A DNA stretch of 64,000 nucleotides from Paenibacillus thalictri (GTDB taxonomy: Bacteria; Bacillota; Bacilli; Paenibacillales; NBRC-103111): positions 33,579 to 97,578 of the forward strand of contig NZ_SIRE01000035.1 of NCBI RefSeq assembly GCF_004307995.1. Direction: 5' to 3'. Under the pieces are notes generated by a model that did not search any database, had not been told where the DNA came from, and saw only the letters and a program-made list of their open reading frames with translations. Shown piece by piece: positions 25,954 through 33,981 of this stretch. Numbering within the stretch: the first letter of the stretch is position 1; every line of letters starts with the position of its first letter. A program made the position numbers and the translations under genes.

Positions 25954-26000
25954 ATAATAACGATATGTTGATTGAACTGACTATGACTCCATAGAGCCAT
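25954..26000 (-). promoter_or_regulatory. Promoter with regulon dyad E, upstream of the two-component system
   Basis: The dyad ATGACTC-CATA-GAGCCAT is at 25983-26000 and a -10-like TATTAT (25959 to 25954) begins 32.5 bp from the centre on the minus strand. The kinase gene begins at about 25929. Confidence 0.6.
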
Positions 26001-26105
26001 TTACAGTCGGTATTTGAACATCAATTGATTTATGGAACCCTACTTTTCAACTCAAAATAAAAAAAGAAACGGGAAAATCTAATCCCCGCTCCTTGCCTAG
26101 TACAT

Positions 26106-27476
26106 TTATTTGGCGATATTTGCGTTTTGCAATTTATTTTTGGAAGAAATGATGATTTCAATCAGCACAACCAAAATTAAGGAAATGCCAAATAGCGGCA
26201 TCAGGCAGCCCAATAACACCATGAAAGTAATGAACCCGATGGATAACTTGCCGGATAGGTTTGGCGGAGCAGACAACGAGTTTTTCTTTTTGCGGATCAG
26301 CCACGTTTTTAAGCCCCAGAAAATAACGAGCAGGAACAGAAGACAAACAATAAGATTTAATGTTTTATTGAGCCAGCCAAATAAGTGGCCTTCATGCAGC
26401 GGAATTCCCCACGTGTACAATTTTCCTAAAATCCCGTAATCTTCAAAACCTACTTTCGAAATTAACTTGCCGCTATATTGGTCAAAATACGTTGTGACTT
26501 CATCATACGGGCTGACATCTAAACCCGTCACACCCGAATTGCTTCCTTTGGAAACGACATAAACACCTTGTTCGTCATTAGGGTAAATAATCGAATAGGG
26601 CTTGGAAATATTCGCTTTGTTCACCTCGTTCATCAACTGCTCAAGCGTAATCATTCCGCTGCGATTTGTCATATTTTCCATATGCGCCATGTCGTTATGC
26701 CCGGCATGGGATGCATCGCCGGATGTCGGCAGCTCGTTCTTGCGGGTAGCCCAAGGAATTTCGTTCATATCCGAAGTAGGCGGTTTTTGCTTTAACAGAG
26801 GAATCCCGATTGACGGATGCTTTTGAGCGGTGGAGTAAATAAAATCGCCCATAAAGGCCGACCAAGGCAGGCCGGTAAAAATAATAATTACCATTGGAAT
26901 TGTAATGATGGTTCCAATGAGCGCATGCCATTTCAGATTTTTTTGCCGCTGGGTCGGATTTGCTTCCTTCTTTAACGCCCTGCCTTTGAATGTCATGTAA
27001 ATACCGGAAAGCAGCAGGAAAATGGCCCAGCATGCGGCCAATTCAACCAAGTAGTTGACAACGGTCCCCCCTACAAAAAGTGAGCTATGTACCGCTCTCA
27101 TCACATTGGAAAATGTATATTCCGGGTTTTGGCTGCCGACAATTTGATAGTTTGCATCTAAAAATACGTATTTTTGACTGCCATCTTTATGGGTCATCGT
27201 TAAACGCGTATTGTATGGAGCCTCCAGCAAACTAACTTTTGAAACCGAATAATCCTTGAAGGTCATCTTGGCCTTCTCAATCCCCTGATCTATCGTCAGT
27301 TGTTCCGTTTGGGTGCTTTTGCCGAAAAATTCATGCTTGTACACGTTGTTTTCCACATCAGTATAAAACAGATACCCGATACCGCTTAATGTTAACGTAA
27401 TCAGTAGCGGTGTAATAAATAGGGCTGCGTAAAAATGCCATCTCCAAAAACGGTTGTAATTATTTTTCTCCATCAT
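26106..27476 (-). CDS. PepSY-associated membrane protein with His/Met-rich loop
   Basis: 456 residues with the PepSY_TM architecture: N-terminal helix (FYAALFITPLLITLTLSGIG), a large external region with PepSY motifs, and further helices near 140-160, 190-210, 375-395 and 420-450. The external loop contains ASHAGHNDMAHMENM, rich in His and Met and well suited to copper. Relatives include PiuB-type iron-regulated and copper-induced PepSY proteins. Regulon dyad F precedes the gene. Transport or reduction of a metal at the membrane is a reasonable guess, not a demonstrated role. Confidence 0.8.
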   Translation of the reverse strand: MMEKNNYNRFWRWHFYAALFITPLLITLTLSGIGYLFYTDVENNVYKHEFFGKSTQTEQLTIDQGIEKAKMTFKDYSVSKVSLLEAPYNTRLTMTHKDGSQKYVFLDANYQIVGSQNPEYTFSNVMRAVHSSLFVGGTVVNYLVELAACWAIFLLLSGIYMTFKGRALKKEANPTQRQKNLKWHALIGTIITIPMVIIIFTGLPWSAFMGDFIYSTAQKHPSIGIPLLKQKPPTSDMNEIPWATRKNELPTSGDASHAGHNDMAHMENMTNRSGMITLEQLMNEVNKANISKPYSIIYPNDEQGVYVVSKGSNSGVTGLDVSPYDEVTTYFDQYSGKLISKVGFEDYGILGKLYTWGIPLHEGHLFGWLNKTLNLIVCLLFLLVIFWGLKTWLIRKKKNSLSAPPNLSGKLSIGFITFMVLLGCLMPLFGISLILVVLIEIIISSKNKLQNANIAK

Positions 27477-27511
27477 CCATTTCCCTTCATATTTGTTCTC
27501 AACCCTTTTTT

Positions 27512-27556
27512 ATTATAGCGAGAAGGCTTCTCATTACAATAACTCAAAGGGGCTAT
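27512..27556 (-). promoter_or_regulatory. Promoter with regulon dyad F, upstream of PepSY protein
   Basis: The dyad ATAACTC-AAAG-GGGCTAT is at 27539-27556. A consensus -10 TATAAT (27517 to 27512, minus strand) begins 30.5 bp from the centre. The gene starts at 27476. Confidence 0.6.
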
Positions 27557-27664
27557 ATTCTAGCATTCCGGGACTGGCTTGACTCACTTTGTTCATTAAA
27601 AAACCCACAGCTTGGAAACCAAGTGTGAATTTAATAATTGAACAAATTTTGAACGTCAAGGAAT

Positions 27665-28288
27665 TTATTCAGCTCCCGTGCGCTCTGCAGTTTTAAGCTG
27701 CTGATCCTGCCATTCAGACTGATTATCTTCAGCTGCAATGGCTTGATACAAGCTGCCGACAGCTACCAGCATAATTACATCCATAAACAAGATCATAAGC
27801 AAGGGATGTTCCTGCAAGATCATCACTCCCAACATAGCCCCCATCATACCGCTCATCACACCGGACAACATGCCGTCTAGCACGGCCAGCCAGCTATGAG
27901 TTTGACCGGCCAGCATTCCCGCTGCAACACCGATTGTTACACCGAATACCGTAGAGAAGAATAAAGATTGCAGCCAGATTCCGAGAAGCGTTCCGCCAAT
28001 CAATCCTGTTATCATCGCTACAGCCATAGACGCCATCATCGCCGTCATCTTGCTAAGCCTGGGTGCGCTTGCCCGAAGCCGAATAATTAAGGTGGCTGCT
28101 GCAACAATCGTTGTTAATGCCGATATCGCGCTGACGCTGATTAGTCCTGAATCCGAACCAGCAGCCACAGCATTTTCGGTCCCATGATTGTGATCGTGTT
28201 CCGCTGCCAAAGCAAACGGTGCTGCCGCAAAAAGGCTAACCATCACAATCAATGTGCTAATTACAGACTTAACTCGCTTCATGTTCAT
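27665..28288 (-). CDS. Small polytopic membrane protein with His-rich mature N-terminus
   Basis: About 207 residues. A signal-like segment ends APFALA, followed by AEHDHNHGTE, a likely metal-binding His cluster on the outer face. Four to five glycine- and methionine-rich helices follow (MTAMMASMAVAMITGLIGGT; LSGVMSGMMGAMLGVMIL). The family is not one I can name. ATG 28288 lies 11 bases after GGAGG. Regulon dyad G precedes it, tying it to the copper/respiration set. A metal transporter or copper-storage membrane protein is possible. Confidence 0.65.
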   Translation of the reverse strand: MNMKRVKSVISTLIVMVSLFAAAPFALAAEHDHNHGTENAVAAGSDSGLISVSAISALTTIVAAATLIIRLRASAPRLSKMTAMMASMAVAMITGLIGGTLLGIWLQSLFFSTVFGVTIGVAAGMLAGQTHSWLAVLDGMLSGVMSGMMGAMLGVMILQEHPLLMILFMDVIMLVAVGSLYQAIAAEDNQSEWQDQQLKTAERTGAE

Positions 28289-28340
28289 TTCATCAAACAC
28301 CTCCGTGTGGATGTTGGCCCCCACTCATGCTTTTCTCTCT

Positions 28341-28385
28341 ATCATAGTCGTTTGCAAGCAAAATAGTCTGACTCGATCGAGTCAT
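28341..28385 (-). promoter_or_regulatory. Promoter with regulon dyad G, upstream of His-rich membrane protein
   Basis: The core TGACTC-GATC-GAGTCA is a perfect 16-bp palindrome within 28368-28385. A -10-like TATGAT (28346 to 28341, minus strand) begins 30.5 bp from the centre. Confidence 0.65.
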
Positions 28386-28593
28386 TTCATCAGAAAAATT
28401 GTGGCATGCCCCGAGTTTCGGTTAATCATTAATACAAAATTATATTTATATGTAATAATATGGTTATTTTTAATCCTGATAATATGTGTGCGGTCCACTT
28501 CGGAGTATTTGCAAGTTCAAACAAACAGCCGTCTTTGATCAAAAGACAGATCAATGACGGCAGTTCGAGGACAATCTTTATGTTTAGGAAGCT

Positions 28594-29202
28594 TCACTTC
28601 GACGGCTCATTCCATTGGATAACCCGACTGCAAAGTCTGCGAACCAGATTCCGCTCATGACTGATCACAAGGACGCCGAGGTTTCGTTTTTGCACAACTT
28701 CTATTACGGTAGTCCATATTTGTGCCTGCGAAATTGCATCGAGCATCGTTGTCATCTCGTCGGCGATCAGAAAGCGGGTGCCAGGACCAAGAGCTCTCGC
28801 AACGCAAAATCGCTGCAGTTCCCCTCCGGAAAGCTCGTTCGGCCAGCGGGAAAGCCATACATCCTCAATGGCCAGAGAGCGTAAGATTCCCGGTTCAATC
28901 TCCCCTGCTTCCTGCAAAATGCGCTGCATCGACCACCGGGGATTCACTGCTTTCTCGGGATGCTGGAATACCAGCTGAACCGGGCAATAGCCGTGTTCCG
29001 GCAGAGGCTCGCCGTTTAACGCGACTTTTCCTTCATGCGGCTTATCATAGCCGGCCAGCAGGCGGGCCAGCGTCGTCTTGCCGCAGCCGCTAGGACCTTC
29101 AAGACCGACAACTTCCCCGGGAGCGATCACAAGCTCTTTACCTCTAAAAATCCAACTTCCTTTACGATAAGAGTAGCCAAGACCATTCCCCTCAAGATAC
29201 AT
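28594..29202 (-). CDS. ABC transporter ATPase, NikE/CntF-like
   Basis: About 202 residues, short for the family because the usual C-terminal extension is missing. Walker A is GPSGCGKTT, the Q-loop lies in LVFQHPEKAVNP, the signature is LSGGELQRF and Walker B is FLIADEMTTMLD. The start at ATG 29202 (GAGGTG upstream) overlaps the end of the previous ATPase gene by 11 bases. The Q-loop pattern FQHP followed by a late NP is shared with the CntF/NikE group. It is the last gene of the importer operon. Confidence 0.8.
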   Translation of the reverse strand: MYLEGNGLGYSYRKGSWIFRGKELVIAPGEVVGLEGPSGCGKTTLARLLAGYDKPHEGKVALNGEPLPEHGYCPVQLVFQHPEKAVNPRWSMQRILQEAGEIEPGILRSLAIEDVWLSRWPNELSGGELQRFCVARALGPGTRFLIADEMTTMLDAISQAQIWTTVIEVVQKRNLGVLVISHERNLVRRLCSRVIQWNEPSK

Positions 29203-30109
29203 GGAAACACCTCGCCGATCCGCCCTTAATAGGCAGCATATTGGGCCGGGTGTCAAAGCATTCCGCTGTTGCCTTCTCGCAGCGGGGAGAAAACAAGCAG
29301 CCAAGCGGCAGCGAGTTAGGCAGCGGCTGTGACCCTGGGATAGGGATGAATCCGTTTTGAGGCAATGCTCTCCATAATGCTTTACTGTAAGGATGGCGAA
29401 GATGATCTCCGTCTCCTGTAAAATCGCTTGCTGCAGCTATTTCCACCGTTGTCCCCGCATAAAAAACGGCAACACGGTCTGCTATGAGCAGCGCCGCTTC
29501 AATATCATGGGTAATGAGTAGAACGGCGCAGCCTTGGTTGGCTAGCTCCCTGAATTGCTGCAACGTTTCCTGCAGCACCTCGGGGTTAAGTCCCGGAGTC
29601 GGCTCGTCGGCGATGATCAACCGTGCGCCGCTAAGGGTGGCCGTAGAAACTAGCACTCTGCGGGCCATCCCACCGGACAGCTGAAACGGAAACATCTGCT
29701 CCACAGAAGGAGCCAATTGGTACCGTTCAAACGCTTTTCGCTGCTCAGATGCGGCATCAGCGCCTCGAACCGAGTAGCGCACCTGAGCCCCTACTTTCAT
29801 CAGCGGGTCCAAATAATTGACTGATTGGGGCACCAGAGCGATCTCCTTTCCCCGCAGTTCAGCCTGGCGTTCAGAGTTCAACGGTTTGCCGTCAAATATC
29901 AAGGAGCCGCTCATCGTGGCGTTATCCGGCAGTATGCCCATAATGGCATGCGCCAGCAGGCTTTTCCCCGAACCGCTCGAACCGACTACGGCGACAAGCT
30001 CGCCGGCATGTACTGTTAAATCCAACCCTTGAATGACTTGAACCGTTTTCTGCTGCAGGCCTTTAGCATATTGCGTAAATGAGATGGACAAATCGACGAC
30101 CTCAAGCAT
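29192..30109 (-). CDS. ABC transporter ATPase, NikD/DppD-like with C-terminal oligopeptide domain
   Basis: About 305 residues. Walker A GSSGSGKSL, signature LSGGMARRV, Walker B LIIADEPTPGLN and H-loop ITHD are present. The C-terminal extension (CLFSPRCEKATAECF) is the cysteine-bearing oligo_HPY segment of Dpp/Opp/Nik ATPases, often linked to an Fe-S cluster. ATG 30109 is seven bases after AAGGAG; ATG 30115 is too close to it. Confidence 0.85.
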   Translation of the reverse strand: MLEVVDLSISFTQYAKGLQQKTVQVIQGLDLTVHAGELVAVVGSSGSGKSLLAHAIMGILPDNATMSGSLIFDGKPLNSERQAELRGKEIALVPQSVNYLDPLMKVGAQVRYSVRGADAASEQRKAFERYQLAPSVEQMFPFQLSGGMARRVLVSTATLSGARLIIADEPTPGLNPEVLQETLQQFRELANQGCAVLLITHDIEAALLIADRVAVFYAGTTVEIAAASDFTGDGDHLRHPYSKALWRALPQNGFIPIPGSQPLPNSLPLGCLFSPRCEKATAECFDTRPNMLPIKGGSARCFHVS

Positions 30110-30141
30110 CGGCATTCTCCTTTCCAAAGAGATTGAGACAT

Positions 30142-31008
30142 TCACTTGTGAGCATGGTGCGGATCGAATAACATTCGACAGTGATCTCCTATGATGTCAA
30201 AGCACCGAACGATAACAAGCAAGCATATTCCAGGAAAAAATGCTAACCACCACATGCCCGTCGACAAATATCTCATCGATTCCGACAAAATAATCCCGAT
30301 AGCCGGCTGATGCGGCGATAAGCCAAGACCGAGAAATGTGATGGAGGCCTCATGCAAAATCGCATGCGGAAAAAGCAGCAGCAGCCCGACAAACAGCTGC
30401 GGAACGATATGCGGCAACATATGCCGCACCGCAATCCACCAGCGGGTTTTTCCGAGGCGTCTGGAAACTTGCACATACTCTGCCGATTTTAGCTGCAGCA
30501 CTTCCGCCCGGATGACGCGAGCAAGACTTGGCCAATGTGTCAGCGCCACTCCGATAATGACTCCTTTCAGACCGCCTCCGCTCACAAATGCGATCAAGAT
30601 CAGAGTGACCAGATGAGGAACGCTCAAAAACAGATCGATAAGCCACGAAATGATCCGGTCTGCCGTTTTTCCCATCGTTGCGGCCATTAGCCCGAGCAGG
30701 CCGGCAATGAACACGCTAGAGGTGGCTGCCGTCATTCCTACTCCCATACTTAAGGCAAGTCCTTTGACCGTACGAACAAACATGTCTCTGCCAAGCCAAT
30801 CCGTTCCGAACAGGTGTTCAAAAGAAGGAGGCAAGTTACGGCCTTCGAAATGAGTCGATAATTGATCGGCGGGAAGCATAAAACTGCCGACCCAAGTAGC
30901 CAAAACGAAAGCGGCTGCCGTCACTGTTACTCCCAGTAATCGGTGTCTCCGGTTAAAACGAAAGCCTTTCCCGGATTTGTCGATTGTATTCGCTGTTACG
31001 GTGTTCAT
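30142..31008 (-). CDS. ABC transporter permease, NikC/DppC type
   Basis: 288 residues, about six membrane helices, with the DppC-type FGTDWLGRDMFVRTVKG segment and an EAA loop near SLARVIRAEVLQLKSAEYVQ. ATG 31008 overlaps the stop of the partner permease (ATGA). It forms a channel with the gene at 31005-31991. Confidence 0.87.
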   Translation of the reverse strand: MNTVTANTIDKSGKGFRFNRRHRLLGVTVTAAAFVLATWVGSFMLPADQLSTHFEGRNLPPSFEHLFGTDWLGRDMFVRTVKGLALSMGVGMTAATSSVFIAGLLGLMAATMGKTADRIISWLIDLFLSVPHLVTLILIAFVSGGGLKGVIIGVALTHWPSLARVIRAEVLQLKSAEYVQVSRRLGKTRWWIAVRHMLPHIVPQLFVGLLLLFPHAILHEASITFLGLGLSPHQPAIGIILSESMRYLSTGMWWLAFFPGICLLVIVRCFDIIGDHCRMLFDPHHAHK

Positions 31009-31991
31009 AGCGCCCTTCCTTCCCGAAACCGCGGATCAACCCATCTATAAAGCAAATCGGCAACGAAATTTCCGGTAAAAACAAACAATGTGCTAAAAAG
31101 GACAATACCAAGCAGAAGCGGAACGTCCCCCCGGAGCCCAGCCTCAATCGTCGCTTGCCCCAATCCTGGATACGAGTATACCTGTTCCGTCAATACCGCT
31201 CCCCCAAAAAGCTCGCTAAAAGCGGTAAATTGAACGGAAACGGCGGGTAAAGCAGTATTTCGGAGACCATGTCTGATAATAAGGCGGAAGCCCCGCTCGC
31301 CTCTTGCTTTGGCAAACAAGACGTATTCGCTGGATAAAACGTCGATGAGCTTTTGACGAGTGTGCAAAGCCATCGTAGAAATACCCACTACACTTAAGGT
31401 AAGCGCAGGCAGGATCATGTGATAGATCCGTTCGCCCCATGTGACGTGCTCAGATAACACACCGACCGGCACTCCCAGACCGATGGGAAACCAACCGAGC
31501 CATACGGAAAAAACGATAAGCAGCAATAATCCCATCCAGAATGCAGGTGTAGAAGCAAGTGTATAACAATACCATTTAATTAATCTGTCTATCCAAGTAT
31601 CTCTTTTTACTGCTGCGATAATGCCCGCCAAAAAACCGATGATGCCCGATAACATCCAGGCTGTGCTCATCAGCAAAACGGAACTCATAAACCTTTCCTT
31701 GATGACCTCTGTAACAGGAAGCCGATAAATCATCGATGTGCCCATATCGCCGCGCAGCAGCGCCGTTCCCCAATGGATAAACCGCTCCATAGGCGGTCTA
31801 TCCAGACCCCAGTATTCTGTTATTTGCAATCTTTGCTCCGGGCTTACTCTCATCATGTCGGCGCCTATGTATGCTTGAACCGGATCTATGGGGGAATTAC
31901 TGACGAGTATAAACGAAACCAGGCTAACTGCAAATAAAAGCAGGATTAACCGGACAGCCTTCCATCCCAAATATACGCCCACGTTATGCAT
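31005..31991 (-). CDS. ABC transporter permease, NikB/DppB type
   Basis: 328 residues with a typical DppB start (VSLVSFILVSNSPIDPVQAY) and the EAA loop near SSEYVLFAKARGERGFRLII. ATG 31991 follows GGGGGA. It lies 21 bp after the binding-protein gene and is the first membrane subunit of this third importer. Confidence 0.87.
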   Translation of the reverse strand: MHNVGVYLGWKAVRLILLLFAVSLVSFILVSNSPIDPVQAYIGADMMRVSPEQRLQITEYWGLDRPPMERFIHWGTALLRGDMGTSMIYRLPVTEVIKERFMSSVLLMSTAWMLSGIIGFLAGIIAAVKRDTWIDRLIKWYCYTLASTPAFWMGLLLLIVFSVWLGWFPIGLGVPVGVLSEHVTWGERIYHMILPALTLSVVGISTMALHTRQKLIDVLSSEYVLFAKARGERGFRLIIRHGLRNTALPAVSVQFTAFSELFGGAVLTEQVYSYPGLGQATIEAGLRGDVPLLLGIVLFSTLFVFTGNFVADLLYRWVDPRFREGRAL

Positions 31992-32012
31992 GACCTGATC
32001 CCCCTGCTAAGT

Positions 32013-33611
32013 TTAAGACTTCCATCTCCACTCTTCAATGTTGCTTGTTATCGGCCAGCCATGGCCGTGAGGGTGAATTTGCTGCTTACCGATATCCAGC
32101 TTATCTTTGACCAAATACAGATGATCGATATTGACAAGCCATGCCCACGGCGAATCGCCTAGCGCGCTTGTCCCTGTAGTGCCGTCCCATTGTGCCATCT
32201 TCCAATTTTCCATGGCAGCTTCTTCAGTACGGGATTTGATTGCTTTATCCATCCATTCGTCAACTTTCGGATTGCTGTAATAACCCGAATTGTAATAATC
32301 CACTCCACGGTATTTAGAGCTGTAAATATTGTACATTTCAAGCGGGTCATGACTGCCCCAACCGAAAAGAATCGCATTGGAATACATTAATGTCTTGATT
32401 TCGTCCCAGCTTTTGCCTGCGACATTGATTTTGATGCCGATCGGCTTCACCATATCCGCTACACTTAGGGCAAGCGATTGGCGCGTCAAATCTCCGGAAG
32501 GATAAATCAAGTTAAACTGGGCCTTTAGCTCATCTTTTGCCAAAACACCTTCGCTGCTTTCTTTCCATCCTGCGTCCGCGAGAATTTTTTTTGCTTCATT
32601 TACATTGCCGTCAGTAATAACGGTTTTCGGGTTCCACCATGGAAGACCGTCATTTGGCGAATAGGCCGGAGTGCCGTAGCCATCCAATACTCCTTTTACG
32701 AGTGCCTGACGATCGATTACTTTATTAATTGCTTTGCGGATCGCGATATCTGCCGTTACATCGTTACCGATCGGGTAACCGTCTTTTGTTTTTTGTCCCG
32801 ACTTGACATAAGGGAACATAACTCCGCGATTATCTACGCTTTTTAAGTCTTCGATTCTCATTCCTGCAACCGACTGCTTGCTGAACGCGGACGGAATATA
32901 AGCGACATCCAGCTTGCCCGCTTTAGCGGAGGCAAACGAGGCATCCTCGCCCAGGAACAGCAGCGTCAGCTTTTTGAAATAAGGCTTTGCCCCGTAATAT
33001 TCGGGATTTGCTTCCACGATGACCTGTTGTCCTTTATCCCACTGCACCAGCTTGTAGGGTCCCGACCCAATAGGCTTTTGGGAATAGTCTTTGCCATACG
33101 CGTGTTTGGGTACAATACCCAAGGTAGTCAGAATCGAAAGGAAGGTGGATTGCGGCTCTTTTAACGTAAATTTGACCGTATAGTCGTCTGAGGCATCGAC
33201 ATTTTTCATCTTGCTGAGATCAATCACAGAGCCGTTTTTCGAAGTCGTTTCAAACGTAAACTTTACATCCGGTGCGGTGACCGGCTTGCCGTCGGAAAAC
33301 TTCGCATCTTTTCGAAGCCTCACGGTCCATGACAGTCCGTCGTCGCTTACCTCATAACCTGTCGCCAAATCGTTGACGATCTTCATTTGACTGTCCCGCT
33401 TGAATAGCGTGCTTTGGAACAAGGGGGAACCGTATCTTCCCCATCCGGCAACAGGGTCAAAACCATTTTCCGGTTCTGAACCAACAGACATGACAAGCTG
33501 ATCTTGAGCTTGGGATGATGCTGGAGTTTCTTTGGCCGACGGAGTACAGCCCGAGATAATTAAACAAAAAACGAGTGCAGTTAATGAAAGTAATTTTATC
33601 GATCTGAACAT
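32013..33611 (-). CDS. SBP_bac_5 lipoprotein, nickel/peptide-type binding protein
   Basis: About 532 residues with a signal peptide and lipobox LIISGC. Landmarks are WTVRLRKDAKFSDGKPVTAP, the EPQSTFLS region and GSGPYKLVQWDKG. ATG 33611 lies 11 bases after AGGAG; the GTG at 33623 overlaps that site. The operon order SBP-permease-permease-ATPase-ATPase matches nikABCDE. The neighbouring LarA-like gene, whose family uses nickel, makes nickel an attractive ligand, but this is inference. Confidence 0.82.
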   Translation of the reverse strand: MFRSIKLLSLTALVFCLIISGCTPSAKETPASSQAQDQLVMSVGSEPENGFDPVAGWGRYGSPLFQSTLFKRDSQMKIVNDLATGYEVSDDGLSWTVRLRKDAKFSDGKPVTAPDVKFTFETTSKNGSVIDLSKMKNVDASDDYTVKFTLKEPQSTFLSILTTLGIVPKHAYGKDYSQKPIGSGPYKLVQWDKGQQVIVEANPEYYGAKPYFKKLTLLFLGEDASFASAKAGKLDVAYIPSAFSKQSVAGMRIEDLKSVDNRGVMFPYVKSGQKTKDGYPIGNDVTADIAIRKAINKVIDRQALVKGVLDGYGTPAYSPNDGLPWWNPKTVITDGNVNEAKKILADAGWKESSEGVLAKDELKAQFNLIYPSGDLTRQSLALSVADMVKPIGIKINVAGKSWDEIKTLMYSNAILFGWGSHDPLEMYNIYSSKYRGVDYYNSGYYSNPKVDEWMDKAIKSRTEEAAMENWKMAQWDGTTGTSALGDSPWAWLVNIDHLYLVKDKLDIGKQQIHPHGHGWPITSNIEEWRWKS

Positions 33612-33981
33612 AAATTGCTTCACTCCTAATCGGAATAATTGGATTACACTTGACCATACGGCTAGTCACAAAAAAAGCAAAATACCCCCATAAGCTCCAT
33701 CTGTTTTAACTTGGTAAAATGGAAAAAACGTTTTATCAAAATTCATAACCCTCCTCCACTGCTAATCTATTTGCTTTTATTCGTAACACAAATAAAAAAA
33801 ATCGTAGCACGAGATGGGCAAAAAAAATCGGTCTTACTTTAAAAATGTATACGAGTGTTACGAATTATATTAAATGTAGCACATTAAAAACGGGCTTGGA
33901 AGCATTATTTTCCACATAGAGGAACATGCCTTTTTATGTAAACATCTCTTCAATTCACCTTCATTTAACGCAGCCGCATCG
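33612..33981. promoter_or_regulatory. Intergenic region with three TCGTAACAC-type elements
   Basis: Between the LarA-like gene and the importer operon lie TCGTAACAC (33781-33789), TCGTAGCAC (33802-33810, 21 bp downstream on the same face of the helix) and the exact inverse GTGTTACGA (33855-33863). They sit in an A/T-rich stretch and could be a metal-regulator operator. They do not match the NikR consensus I know. Confidence 0.4.
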
